From NCBI RefSeq assembly GCF_018861025.1, contig NZ_JAHKQH010000019.1:62001-126000 (forward strand): a stretch of 64,000 nt of DNA, written 5' to 3'. The notes under the pieces were generated by a model. That model was not told the DNA's origin. It did not search any database and saw only the letters and a list, made by a program, of their open reading frames with translations. The position numbers and the translations under genes are program-made. This document shows, piece after piece, positions 9,832-18,394 of the stretch (the stretch's first letter is position 1; each line of letters starts with the position of its first letter). This DNA comes from Psychrosphaera sp. B3R10. GTDB taxonomy: Bacteria > Pseudomonadota > Gammaproteobacteria > Enterobacterales > Alteromonadaceae.

Positions 9832-10410
9832 CTAGCCTTCAGGCGACTCACAAGGCTCACCTGCAGCTTCTTCATTTTCGTCAGCCTTACACTCAGCTTT
9901 TACTTTATTAAGGCCTAAACTGGCAACCATGCCGTCTACTTCTATTTCTTCTAACCCTTCTTCATTAAACGAAAATGTAATTTGAGCGATGTTTTTTGAA
10001 AAAAAGTAGTCCTTGTCGTCTATCGATAGAATGTAATCACCCATGACCGGTTTTGCTAGTATTTCTTTGTATAACCGAATGTGTTTTTCGCCAATCTTCC
10101 AATCAAAAGATTCAATTAAACTTTTTGAAAATTCCTGAACCCATACGTAGTTGTTTTTTTGCAAAACTAATACGAAGGAATATTTGTCTGGGCGTCCAGA
10201 AACAGCATATTCAGCTTTACCTATTTTAAACGTATGATCGTATTCTTTGGCGACATAACCAATCGACATTTTTGACGATTCTTTAGCACCTGTTGGGTAA
10301 ACCATTTTAACTTCGCCTTTAATGTCAAAGTCGGCAAGGGCAGACAATGATATTAGAGAGAATGCCAAAACAAATAGGACTTTATAAACAACACTCTTTG
10401 TTTTATTCAT
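9832..10410 (-). CDS. Exported protein of unknown function
   Basis: This 192-residue protein begins with a typical Sec signal peptide (hydrophobic VLFVLAFSLISLSALA, predicted cut after ALA near residue 26). The mature part is rich in beta-strand-like alternation (FDIKGEVKMVYPTG, YSFVLVLQ) and ends in an acidic tail with two Cys (ECKADENEEAAGEPCESPEG). No catalytic motif is visible and I cannot assign a family. It lies 46 bases downstream of mltD and 33 upstream of another exported unknown on the same strand, so the three may form one operon for envelope proteins. Confidence 0.75.
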   Translation of the reverse strand: MNKTKSVVYKVLFVLAFSLISLSALADFDIKGEVKMVYPTGAKESSKMSIGYVAKEYDHTFKIGKAEYAVSGRPDKYSFVLVLQKNNYVWVQEFSKSLIESFDWKIGEKHIRLYKEILAKPVMGDYILSIDDKDYFFSKNIAQITFSFNEEGLEEIEVDGMVASLGLNKVKAECKADENEEAAGEPCESPEG

Positions 10411-10456
10411 GTGGAAACAACCCTATGGTTTTACAAAATTAACTGCGTTAGTCGCT

Positions 10457-12076
10457 TTAAGTTCTAGTCACATCGACATAGAGCTTTAAAGCTTGTCCTA
10501 CGCGCAGATATTTGTCTGTATCTAATTGGTTCCATTTTGCAATATCGACAATTTTAACTTTAAACTTTTTAGCGATACGGGCTAAAGAATCACCGTTTCT
10601 AACTCTGTATGTAATTGCGCGCATGACCGCATTTTCAGATTGATGTTTCGTTACGGTATCTTTCCAAATAACGAGTTTTTGACCCGGTTTTATTGGATCT
10701 TTTGGCGCCATACCATTCCACTTTGCAAGCGACCTAATACTGACATCGTATTCGCGACTAATATCCCAAAATGTGTCACCAGATTGCACAATGTAAGTCA
10801 GTTTGTTTGACGCTTGTTTGGTATTTTGTTTTTTAACAAGGCGATTTTCAGCGGTTAACGTATAGTCTGTTAAGGCGATTGATGATGTCGGGATCAATAA
10901 CGCTTGGTTCACCCTTATTAATCGGCCTTTGATTTTGTTGACATCTCGAAGTACATCTAACGAGGTATTAAATTTTTGTGCTATCCCGCCAAGTGTATCT
11001 CCTGATTTGACAATATATCGCGACCAAGACATGCGTTTATTGTTAGGTAAATTTGCCAGGGCAACTTCAAACGCATTCGCCTTCTCAATTGGCAGTATGA
11101 ATTTATGTGGGCCATTTGGATCTGTGGCCCATTGGTTATAACCAGGGTTTAGATGGTGTAAATCTTCTAGATCCATTTCCGCTAATTCTGCTGCTTTTGC
11201 CAAATCTATTTGACTTTTAGCATCAACCACGGCGATTGCTGGTTGATTACTGATCTTTGTCCAGGCCAAATTAAATTCATCGTTTCTTTTTAGTAGATCT
11301 GCAAGAGCCAACAGTTTAGGAACATATGCAGAAGTCTCTTTCGGCAAATCTAACGACCAAAAATCGGTAGGGAGATGCTTTTGACGGTTGCGTTTAATTG
11401 CTCTAAGAACACGACCTTCGCCAGAGTTATAAGCGGCAATTGCATTCAACCAGTCGCCGTCTAGCGTCTTGTGTAAAAACGACAAGTAATCTAAAGCTGC
11501 ACGAGTTGCAGCGATTACATCACGGCGTCCGTCATACCACCAAGATTGTTTTAATTTAAAACGGTTACCAGTCCCGGGAATAAATTGCCATAACCCTGAT
11601 GCTCGGCCATGTGAATAAGCAAATGGGTCAAATGCACTTTCTACAATTGGTAACAGCGCAAGTTCTATTGGCATTTCACGTTTTTCAATTTCCTCTACAA
11701 TAAAGTGAAGAAATGGTGATGCTCTAGCTGAAACACGTTTTATATAGCTCGGGTGTTTTGCGTACCAATTACGTTCAGTAACAACTTGTCTGTTTTGAGG
11801 TACGTTTATGCTGAGTTGGTAAGAAATGCGATCCCAAACATCCTCAAATTCTGGAGTTTTGAGTTCTTTGGCAAGCTCACCAACTTCCAGTTGTAGTGCA
11901 GCTATTGTTAATGCGTCGACAACTTCTTCTGGCGATGCTATTACTTCAGGTGTTTGATTTTTAGCTTGGTACTGGTTTTTCTCTTTGTCAGTGTTAAAAG
12001 TAGGTGTCAAATTACAGCCAGACAAAACACTCAGTGATAATAGTCCAGAGAAACAGTATAAATAAGTTTTGTTCAT
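10457..12076 (-). CDS. mltD: Membrane-bound lytic murein transglycosylase D
   Basis: MltD cleaves peptidoglycan glycan strands to 1,6-anhydromuropeptides. The 539-residue protein has a lipoprotein signal with lipobox LSGC (Cys21), so it should be lipid-anchored. The SLT domain spans about residues 105-250, with catalytic Glu146 in LLPIVESAFDP and the family motifs GLWQFIPGTG and AIAAYNSGEGRV. Three LysM domains follow (YIVKSGDTLGGIA, YIVQSGDTFWDIS, YRVRNGDSLARIA). mltD next to gloB and a yafS-like gene is the same order as in E. coli. E. coli MltD has fewer LysM repeats as I recall. Confidence 0.96.
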   Translation of the reverse strand: MNKTYLYCFSGLLSLSVLSGCNLTPTFNTDKEKNQYQAKNQTPEVIASPEEVVDALTIAALQLEVGELAKELKTPEFEDVWDRISYQLSINVPQNRQVVTERNWYAKHPSYIKRVSARASPFLHFIVEEIEKREMPIELALLPIVESAFDPFAYSHGRASGLWQFIPGTGNRFKLKQSWWYDGRRDVIAATRAALDYLSFLHKTLDGDWLNAIAAYNSGEGRVLRAIKRNRQKHLPTDFWSLDLPKETSAYVPKLLALADLLKRNDEFNLAWTKISNQPAIAVVDAKSQIDLAKAAELAEMDLEDLHHLNPGYNQWATDPNGPHKFILPIEKANAFEVALANLPNNKRMSWSRYIVKSGDTLGGIAQKFNTSLDVLRDVNKIKGRLIRVNQALLIPTSSIALTDYTLTAENRLVKKQNTKQASNKLTYIVQSGDTFWDISREYDVSIRSLAKWNGMAPKDPIKPGQKLVIWKDTVTKHQSENAVMRAITYRVRNGDSLARIAKKFKVKIVDIAKWNQLDTDKYLRVGQALKLYVDVTRT

Positions 12077-12215
12077 AAATAGTCTTTAATTTGGTTAGTA
12101 GTGAACTCAGCTAAATAGGCGTTGGGCTAAGCGACATAAAATTCAGTTACAGGAAAAAAATAATATTAACCCATTTATTCTGCCTACGCTAATACCGAAT
12201 AACTCTGTTTATCAA

Positions 12216-12986
12216 TTAAAAACTATCTTTCCAGCGTCTTAAATTTGCAAAACAGTTTTTCTCATCAAGGTCTTTTGTAGAAAATTGTTTTTCGACAGCG
12301 TGTTTTACTGGAAGACTATCACACCGCAAAAATGGATTTATTTTATTTTGAACTTCTACGGTTGTAGGGATAGTTGCGAAATCATTTTTTCGCAAGTCCT
12401 TAACAATTGATTCATAAGCAATAAGATCTTGATTTGATGGGTCTACGGTTTTCGCAAATTGAATATTTGACGCAGTGTACTCGTGTGCACAATAAATATT
12501 GGTTGATGGAGCTAAACGACTGATTTTTTTTAAACTGACAAGCATTTGTTCTGCAGATCCCTCGAAGAGGCGACCACAACCGGCAGAAAAAAGCGTATCA
12601 CCAACAAATACATTGGCCGAGTCGAAATAGGCAATGTGGTCTATGGTATGTCCAGGAACTTCGATAACTTCAATGCAAGTATCCGATGCCTCTAAATTTA
12701 TAACGTCACCTTGTTTAACTCCCTGGGCAAAGGAGTTAAAACGACTAGTGTCAGGACCATATATTTTACAATTGGGAAAGTGACTTTGTAATAGCTTAAC
12801 ACCGCCAATATGATCAGAGTGGTGGTGCGTAATCAAAATTTCAGTTAACTCAAACTGTTGGATCTGTAAAAATGACATGACGACATCGCCGTCGCCAGGG
12901 TCGACAATCGCACATTTGCCTTCATTATTGTGTATAGCCCAAATATAATTGTCTGAAAAGGCTGGAATCTTTACTACTTGATACAT
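12216..12986 (-). CDS. gloB: Hydroxyacylglutathione hydrolase (glyoxalase II)
   Basis: GloB hydrolyses S-D-lactoylglutathione to D-lactate and glutathione, the second step of methylglyoxal detoxification, in the cytoplasm. It is a metallo-beta-lactamase-fold enzyme: THHHSDHIGG supplies His54, His56, Asp58 and His59; VPGHTIDH and VGDTLFSAGCGRLFEG supply further metal ligands; a late YCAHEYT completes the set. At 256 residues it matches E. coli GloB (251). It is divergent from the yafS-like methyltransferase with 73 bases between. Confidence 0.96.
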   Translation of the reverse strand: MYQVVKIPAFSDNYIWAIHNNEGKCAIVDPGDGDVVMSFLQIQQFELTEILITHHHSDHIGGVKLLQSHFPNCKIYGPDTSRFNSFAQGVKQGDVINLEASDTCIEVIEVPGHTIDHIAYFDSANVFVGDTLFSAGCGRLFEGSAEQMLVSLKKISRLAPSTNIYCAHEYTASNIQFAKTVDPSNQDLIAYESIVKDLRKNDFATIPTTVEVQNKINPFLRCDSLPVKHAVEKQFSTKDLDEKNCFANLRRWKDSF

Positions 12987-13059
12987 ATGCTTACTTCTTT
13001 CATTGTTGATAGTTTAAGTGTAACTAATAATTTAGTTGTCGAGAAGGTCACAAATATAT

Positions 13060-13812
13060 ATGAAACCCGCACTCGGTTATCGTTGGATCCAGCCAGTGGA
13101 ACATTGGCAAGAATTTCCAAATGGAGAGCTGTTAAAACAACAAGAAAACACCTCTATAAGTCATAGACTAAATCTTTGTTTTGGTAATCATTTGCTTAAA
13201 ATTGGTTCACTTGCCAGTGCAATAGATACCACAACATGCCGTATTAACCATCAAATTAGTTTAGCTAATTTGGCCAGCAGAACTGAAAGTACTGGGGTCG
13301 TTGGCGAAATTGATGAATTGCCGTTTGTTCAACATGCAATTGACACTGCGGTGGTTTCTCATGTTCTTGAGTTTAGCGCAGATCCCCATCAAACGTTACG
13401 CGAAGTTCATAGAGTGTTAATGCCTAACGGAAACTTAATATTAACCGTGTTTAACCCTTTATCACTTCTTCTAGTTGGCAAGCTTTGGCCATTTAAGTCC
13501 AACAAGTCTTTTTGGCATTGCCGACTTTTTTCAATTCCACGGATAAAAGACTGGCTGAACCTGTTAGGTTTTGAGGTTATTGATGAACATTATTTATGTC
13601 ATTCGACCTTATTAGGTGAAATTAAGGAGCAAAAGAAAGGTCGCATTACCAATATGTTCGCCAATATTGCGCCCAAAATGGGTTCTGTTTGCGTATTGAC
13701 CGCTAAAAAACGAGAGTGGCCTTTAACACCCATTCGACCAAGAGTTCGATATAGAACGGTTTTTCAACCAGCTGTGCGGACGGCGTCCATGTTAGACCAT
13801 GACAAAAATTAA
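13060..13812 (+). CDS. SAM-dependent methyltransferase, YafS-like
   Basis: The protein (250 residues from ATG 13060) has a type-11 methyltransferase core: DELPFVQHAIDTAVVSHVLEF is the acidic loop and strand 4, and EVHRVLMPNGNLILTVFNP is the conserved strand 5 region. The usual GxGxG loop is poorly conserved (LCFGNHLLKIGS), as in YafS proteins. I choose ATG 13060 over an in-frame TTG at 13036 because AGAAGG lies 12 bases before it. Its place divergent from gloB, beside mltD, matches E. coli yafS. Substrate unknown. Confidence 0.85.
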   Translation: MKPALGYRWIQPVEHWQEFPNGELLKQQENTSISHRLNLCFGNHLLKIGSLASAIDTTTCRINHQISLANLASRTESTGVVGEIDELPFVQHAIDTAVVSHVLEFSADPHQTLREVHRVLMPNGNLILTVFNPLSLLLVGKLWPFKSNKSFWHCRLFSIPRIKDWLNLLGFEVIDEHYLCHSTLLGEIKEQKKGRITNMFANIAPKMGSVCVLTAKKREWPLTPIRPRVRYRTVFQPAVRTASMLDHDKN

Positions 13813-13879
13813 GTGTGTACATTTTGAGTATTTGTGTCACAATTTGGGGTATAAGATATAACTTTTAGGAATATGCATT

Positions 13880-14626
13880 TTGTTGGTCGTTGTTGCTCTA
13901 ATAATTGGATTGGCGATGGGATTGTTTGGATCAGGTGGTGCAATCCTAACTTTGCCGAGTTTAATTTATTTTCTAGGCATTGAAGATAAAGTCGCTATTA
14001 TTGGTTCGTTAGTCGTTGTTGGTTTTATTTCAGCGGTTACGGCAATACCGCATTTATTTTCAAAAACGACAAATTTTAGTGCTCTAGTGTATTTTGCGCC
14101 TAGTGGTATTGCCATGAGTTTCCTTGGTGCAAAAATTGGCTCATTTACCTCAAGTGAAATACAGATAAGCGTATTTGCATTATTGGCCTTTTTAGCCGCA
14201 ATCAAACTATTAATGCAGCCAAATTTACCTTCGACAAACTCGTCAGAAGTAAAAAAACTTTCTCTTGTTATCACCGGCGGTATAGTCGGTTTTTTTACTG
14301 GTTTTATCGGAGTTGGGGGAGGGTTCTTAATTGTTCCAAGTCTTATTCTGCTCGCCAATTTAAGTATAAGAGCTGCGGCGGCAACTAGTGTTGTAATCAT
14401 ATTGCTGCAATCTATAGTAGGTACCGCAGCATATGCATTATATTCACCAGACTATTTTGATCAGTTACCTTGGAAAACCTTAATGTTTATAGGTGTAATT
14501 GCGTCTGTTGGATCTTTGTCAGGTGTCGTTCTTTCACGTTACTTGAGTCAAACCCTATTATCGAGAATACTTGGGGTGTTACTGATCCTTGTATCAACCA
14601 CTTTGTTATATACCAAATTATTTTAA
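13880..14626 (+). CDS. TauE/SafE family membrane permease
   Basis: This 248-residue protein is almost wholly hydrophobic with about eight membrane helices. It has the two internal repeats of the TauE/SafE (DUF81) family: GLAMGLFGSGGAILTLPSL near the N-terminus and GFFTGFIGVGGGFLIVPSL in the middle. Family members export or import sulfite, sulfoacetate or other sulfur anions. The start is TTG 13880 with AGGA nine bases upstream; a nearby ATG at 13873 is out of frame. The rhodanese gene begins 20 bases downstream, which supports a sulfur-related role, but the substrate is inferred from the family alone. Confidence 0.88.
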   Translation: MLVVVALIIGLAMGLFGSGGAILTLPSLIYFLGIEDKVAIIGSLVVVGFISAVTAIPHLFSKTTNFSALVYFAPSGIAMSFLGAKIGSFTSSEIQISVFALLAFLAAIKLLMQPNLPSTNSSEVKKLSLVITGGIVGFFTGFIGVGGGFLIVPSLILLANLSIRAAAATSVVIILLQSIVGTAAYALYSPDYFDQLPWKTLMFIGVIASVGSLSGVVLSRYLSQTLLSRILGVLLILVSTTLLYTKLF

Positions 14627-14646
14627 TTAAAAATTAGGAGAAAGCG

Positions 14647-15021
14647 ATGTTAACGTCAATTGGAGACATTGTTGCCAATGTTAAGCAAGAAATTCGTGAA
14701 ATAAGTGTTGCTGATTTTAAAGAAATACTTAATAAAAATACCGTAGTTATAGATGTTCGTGAGCCATCAGAGTACTCATTGGGACATATAGAAAGTGCCG
14801 TAAACTATCCTCGTGGTGTGTTGGAAATGCAAATTACTCAACATCCATCGGTTAAAGATTTAGCCGATCCGATGTTAGGGTTAGCCGATCAAGATATTTA
14901 TTTAATTTGTCGCTCTGGCGCTCGTTCAGCATTAGCTGCTGAGTCACTTAACCGTATGGGACTAGACGCTGTATATTCTGTTGCTGGAGGCATGGTCGCC
15001 TGGGAACAGCAAGCGTCTTAA
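14647..15021 (+). CDS. Rhodanese-like sulfurtransferase domain protein
   Basis: A single rhodanese domain of 124 residues. It has VVIDVREPSEYSLGHI, typical of the fold, and the active-site loop CRSGAR with Cys88, the residue that carries the persulfide, followed by SALAAESLNRMG. No signal peptide is seen, so it should be cytoplasmic. AGGAG lies 7 bases before ATG. It is 20 bases after the TauE-type permease, which suggests a two-gene operon handling sulfite, thiosulfate or sulfane sulfur. Confidence 0.92.
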   Translation: MLTSIGDIVANVKQEIREISVADFKEILNKNTVVIDVREPSEYSLGHIESAVNYPRGVLEMQITQHPSVKDLADPMLGLADQDIYLICRSGARSALAAESLNRMGLDAVYSVAGGMVAWEQQAS

Positions 15022-15169
15022 TTTAATGTCGTTTAATTCTCTAATGGTGTTTATGGAATAGATCTAAATATTGTTTTTATTTCTTAAACACCCTGCAACT
15101 TATCTAAAACAACCTACATTTGTATAAGTTAACTTTACAATTCTATGATTTTTTTAGAGTGATCACAGG

Positions 15170-15198
15170 TTGACGTTTACGTTAACTGCGATTACATT
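15170..15198 (+). promoter_or_regulatory. etfBA promoter with LiuR-like operator
   Basis: TTGACGTTTACGTTAA (15170-15185) is an imperfect palindrome, TTRACGT-TT-ACGTYAA. From memory it resembles operators of the MerR-family regulator LiuR, which controls branched-chain amino acid and acyl-CoA degradation in gammaproteobacteria. Its first six bases, TTGACG, also make a -35; TACATT at 15193-15198 is the -10 with 17 bases between. A repressor here would block RNA polymerase. No liuR gene is in the window. Confidence 0.5.
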
Positions 15199-15263
15199 GT
15201 TCTACATTATAACGAGACCGTAAACAAAACCCATATCAGATTGATTTAGGTTTAGGAGATGAT

Positions 15264-16016
15264 ATGAAAGTTCTAGTACCGATAAAACGAGTTATTGACT
15301 ATAACGTTAAAGCGCGCGTTAAAGCTGACAACAGTGATGTCGATTTAGCTAATGTGAAAATGGCAATGAACCCATTTTGTGAAATCGCGGTTGAAGAAGC
15401 CGTTCGATTAAAAGAGAAGGGCATTGCGACTGAAGTAGTTGTTGTTTCTATTGGCACAAAAGCATGTCAAGAACAACTGCGTACCGCATTAGCTCTTGGT
15501 GCTGATAGTGCGATACAAATTGAGACTGACCTCAATCTTGGCTCTTTGCAAGTTGCCAAATTATTGCAAAAAGTGGTTGAAGAAATTCAACCTGAGTTGG
15601 TCATATTGGGTAAACAGTCAATAGACTCGGATAATAATCAAACAGGGCAAATGCTAGCTGCGTTAACAAATATGCCGCAGGGCACCTTTGCTAGTGAAGT
15701 AAATGTAGCAGATGGAAAGGTTGCGGTAACTCGTGAAATTGACGGCGGATTACAAACTGTATCATTGTCTTTACCGGCCATTGTCACTACAGACTTAAGA
15801 CTAAATGAGCCTCGTTATGCCTCTTTACCGAACATTATGAAAGCAAAACGTAAGCCATTGGAAGTCAAAGTAGCAGCGGATATGGGCGTTGATACGACCA
15901 CCAAACTAAATGTACTAAAAGTAGAAGAGCCTGCTAAGCGCGTGGCTGGAGTTATGGTCGAATCGGTAATAGACCTAGTCGAAAAATTAAAAAATGAAGC
16001 GAAGGTGATCGCATGA
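15264..16016 (+). CDS. etfB: Electron transfer flavoprotein beta subunit
   Basis: EtfB pairs with EtfA to carry electrons from acyl-CoA dehydrogenases to ETF:ubiquinone oxidoreductase. The start [20 protein letters not shown] and the AMP-binding region [18 protein letters not shown] are characteristic. At 250 residues it has normal length. AGGAG lies 8 bases before the ATG. Its last four bases overlap the start of etfA (ATGA), a coupled arrangement. The upstream palindrome suggests control with fatty-acid and branched-chain amino acid degradation. Confidence 0.97.
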   Translation: MKVLVPIKRVIDYNVKARVKADNSDVDLANVKMAMNPFCEIAVEEAVRLKEKGIATEVVVVSIGTKACQEQLRTALALGADSAIQIETDLNLGSLQVAKLLQKVVEEIQPELVILGKQSIDSDNNQTGQMLAALTNMPQGTFASEVNVADGKVAVTREIDGGLQTVSLSLPAIVTTDLRLNEPRYASLPNIMKAKRKPLEVKVAADMGVDTTTKLNVLKVEEPAKRVAGVMVESVIDLVEKLKNEAKVIA

Positions 16017-16939
16017 GTATTTTATTAATTGCGGAACATGATAATTCTGAATTGAAAGCCGATACATTAAAAGCGGCAGATGCTGCCAGTCAAATTGGTG
16101 GTGACATTCATATTTTGGTCGCAGGTAGTGACTGTATGTCGGTTGCACAGAGCGCACAAAAAGTTGCCGGTGTGACTAAAGTACTGGTGGTTGATAACGC
16201 TTGTTATGAACATGCTTTGGCGGAAAATATGTCAGCGTTAGTTGTTTCTTTGGCGGCAGATTATTCTCACATTATGGCGCCAGCAACGACCACAGGTAAA
16301 AATTATATGCCTCGTGTTGCGGCATTACTCGATGTTGAACAGGTGTCGGATATTATCGCTGTTGAAAGCTCTGATACATTCAAGCGACCCATTTATGCAG
16401 GTAATGCGATAGCAACAGTACAGTCTGAGTACGCTAAAAAGGTTATAACAGTGCGTACCGCTGCATTTGATAAAGCTGACTTATCTGGTAACGCTGAATT
16501 AGTAAACATAGAAGCAGCTGCATCGACAGATCTTTCGACATTTGTAAGTCATGAATTAACCAAGTCAGAACGTCCAGAACTAACAGCGGCCAATGTCGTT
16601 ATTTCGGGTGGTCGCGGTATGCAAAATGGTGATAACTTTAAACTGTTAGATGGTATTGCTGATAAACTTGGCGCTGCTATTGGTGCTTCTCGAGCTGCTG
16701 TTGATGCGGGTTTTGTACCGAATGATATGCAGGTTGGTCAAACTGGTAAGATAGTCGCGCCGGATCTATATATTGCAGTGGGGATTTCAGGGGCGATTCA
16801 ACACCTTGCCGGAATGAAAGATTCAAAAGTTATTGTTGCTATCAATAAAGATCCTGAAGCACCAATCTTTCAAGTGGCTGATTATGGTTTAGAAGCAGAT
16901 TTGTTTGAAGTTTTGCCGCAACTAGAAGCTGCATTATAA
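16013..16939 (+). CDS. etfA: Electron transfer flavoprotein alpha subunit
   Basis: EtfA binds the FAD of ETF. The C-terminal FAD domain shows [54 protein letters not shown] and [16 protein letters not shown], all standard. Length is 308 residues. It overlaps etfB by four bases and is followed by a strong terminator. ETF dehydrogenase is not encoded nearby. Confidence 0.97.
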   Translation: MSILLIAEHDNSELKADTLKAADAASQIGGDIHILVAGSDCMSVAQSAQKVAGVTKVLVVDNACYEHALAENMSALVVSLAADYSHIMAPATTTGKNYMPRVAALLDVEQVSDIIAVESSDTFKRPIYAGNAIATVQSEYAKKVITVRTAAFDKADLSGNAELVNIEAAASTDLSTFVSHELTKSERPELTAANVVISGGRGMQNGDNFKLLDGIADKLGAAIGASRAAVDAGFVPNDMQVGQTGKIVAPDLYIAVGISGAIQHLAGMKDSKVIVAINKDPEAPIFQVADYGLEADLFEVLPQLEAAL

Positions 16940-16986
16940 ATTAACTTGCCTAGTCGCAGTGTCATTTACTCTGCTAAGTTGGTTTA

Positions 16987-17475
16987 TTAAGGCCTGCACA
17001 TAAGTGTCAGGCCTTTTTTATGCTCTTTTATTAGTGCGTTAGGGGTTTTATTATCGGGAGCACTTTGCACCCTAAAGCCAAACGGTTGGTAAAGTGATGT
17101 TAGTTCATTTGGGCAACTAAGCAGTAACCTAGCGTCACTTTTATTACACAATAAAGTTAATATCTGTTTGGCGATTCCGTAATGTCGATGCTCTGGGTCC
17201 ACAAAAAGGCTTCTTAATACAAATTGACCTAGTTCGGGGTGGTCATAACTTTGGCAAGACTGCGCTTCAGACCTAGGTTTAATGTTAATACTTTTGTTGG
17301 TTGGTAAATAACAGCGTATTAATCCAGCTCCTATGATTTTGTCTCCATTATAACTGACTGCAACAAGGTCAGATTGATGGCAACTAACATTTAATTTGAA
17401 GGAACGGTAAAAGCGATTTACGGGTTTGAATGTTGTTCCCATCAATAAGTTGCTTTTGATATTTGTATTAGGCAT
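16987..17475 (-). CDS. GNAT family N-acetyltransferase
   Basis: The 162-residue protein shows the acetyl-CoA binding motif of GNAT enzymes: RSLFVDPEHRHYGIAKQIL, where the segment after VDP is the pyrophosphate-binding R/Q-x-x-G-x-A loop. Upstream is DLVAVSYNGDKIIGAGLIR, the typical strand 2-3 region. The last residues, LMCRP, are encoded inside the shared etfA terminator. ATG at 17475 is used here; Met12 is an alternative. The substrate cannot be told. Confidence 0.85.
   Translation of the reverse strand: MPNTNIKSNLLMGTTFKPVNRFYRSFKLNVSCHQSDLVAVSYNGDKIIGAGLIRCYLPTNKSINIKPRSEAQSCQSYDHPELGQFVLRSLFVDPEHRHYGIAKQILTLLCNKSDARLLLSCPNELTSLYQPFGFRVQSAPDNKTPNALIKEHKKGLTLMCRP
16989..17020. terminator. 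Bidirectional terminator after etfA
   Basis: AAGGCCTGCAC (16989-16999) pairs with GTGTCAGGCCTT (17004-17015) with one bulged T, followed by a T-run. It serves etfA on the plus strand and overlaps the last codons of the reverse-strand acetyltransferase gene, whose stop is at 16987-16989. Confidence 0.85.
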
Positions 17476-17545
17476 AAAAAAAGCAGGCTAGACCTGCTCC
17501 TCTGAGGTGTGTTATTTATAAACCCACAATCTATAGATTACGGTA

Positions 17546-18307
17546 TTACCACTTTTTCTTAGGGGCGAATAACTCGTCTAAATCATCTTTTTCGTCTTCA
17601 ATTTTTTTCTTAACCGCTTTTGCGTTTGCCGACTTCAAATCAGAAGCAATCAGCTCTAAGCGTTCAGTTACATTTTTCTTACGAGCAACAATATAGTCGT
17701 CTGAATAGGGTTGAGCTTCCAATGTGGCAAGTGCTTTTTCAAAATATTGTCTAGCGGAGCCTGTCAAGCCATTAGTAATTGCAAGTTTTCCTCGCTTAAT
17801 CTGAGATTCGACATTTATTTTGAGCTGTAATTTTTCAATTTTTTTGTCTTCTTGCATGAACAAATTGCTAGGTATACGCCCCTTACCATGTTCAGACCGA
17901 AGAATCGTGCGGTATTTTTTAATACCTTGGATCAGCGCAATCAGAAGTTTTTCATTGTCAGGTAATTCCGTATTTGAAACCTCCGCACTCGGAAAATCCC
18001 CAGCTGTGATTTTTTCTTTGATACTTTGAATGCGTGCTACAACATCCTTTTGACCGGGATTAGTTTCATTCATCCCTGTTAAAGCATGATGCACTCGGCG
18101 ATAAAGTATAGAATAACCTTCATTGGAAATTGGTACACCAACCTCATTCATTATCGTTTCGTCGGTTTCTTCTATGATTGCTCTATATTTAGCCATCTCT
18201 TGTCGCTTCTCAGCTTCAAGTTTGTCTTTTTGTTGTTGCATTGTATTCGCTACAACCGCAATAATGACAAGCCCTATAATTAGCGCGACGATGATCGCAA
18301 ATAGCAT
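17546..18307 (-). CDS. Conserved-looking membrane-anchored protein of unknown function
   Basis: A single N-terminal membrane helix (FAIIVALIIGLVIIAVVA) is followed by a highly charged, mostly helical cytoplasmic region of about 230 residues. The segment after the helix (QQQKDKLEAEKRQEMAKYR) looks like a coiled coil. The C-terminus is very basic and acidic by turns and ends APKKKW. No enzyme motif is visible. The middle part, GLTGSARQYFEKALATL, resembles a TPR-like helix pair but only one is seen. It is 87 bases downstream of an orphan histidine kinase on the same strand; a link is possible but unproven. Confidence 0.75.
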   Translation of the reverse strand: MLFAIIVALIIGLVIIAVVANTMQQQKDKLEAEKRQEMAKYRAIIEETDETIMNEVGVPISNEGYSILYRRVHHALTGMNETNPGQKDVVARIQSIKEKITAGDFPSAEVSNTELPDNEKLLIALIQGIKKYRTILRSEHGKGRIPSNLFMQEDKKIEKLQLKINVESQIKRGKLAITNGLTGSARQYFEKALATLEAQPYSDDYIVARKKNVTERLELIASDLKSANAKAVKKKIEDEKDDLDELFAPKKKW

Positions 18308-18394
18308 ACCGCTTCCTCTGTTTCTATAATTATTAATCGAAGATATATAGATTACTATCTAATTTCATTGTTCATAGTAAACAATAATTGGGCA

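Noticed and set aside
15159-15166. GTGATCAC before etfB as a CRP site
   Set aside because: CRP sites have TGTGA and TCACA separated by six bases; this is a contiguous 8-bp palindrome and does not fit.
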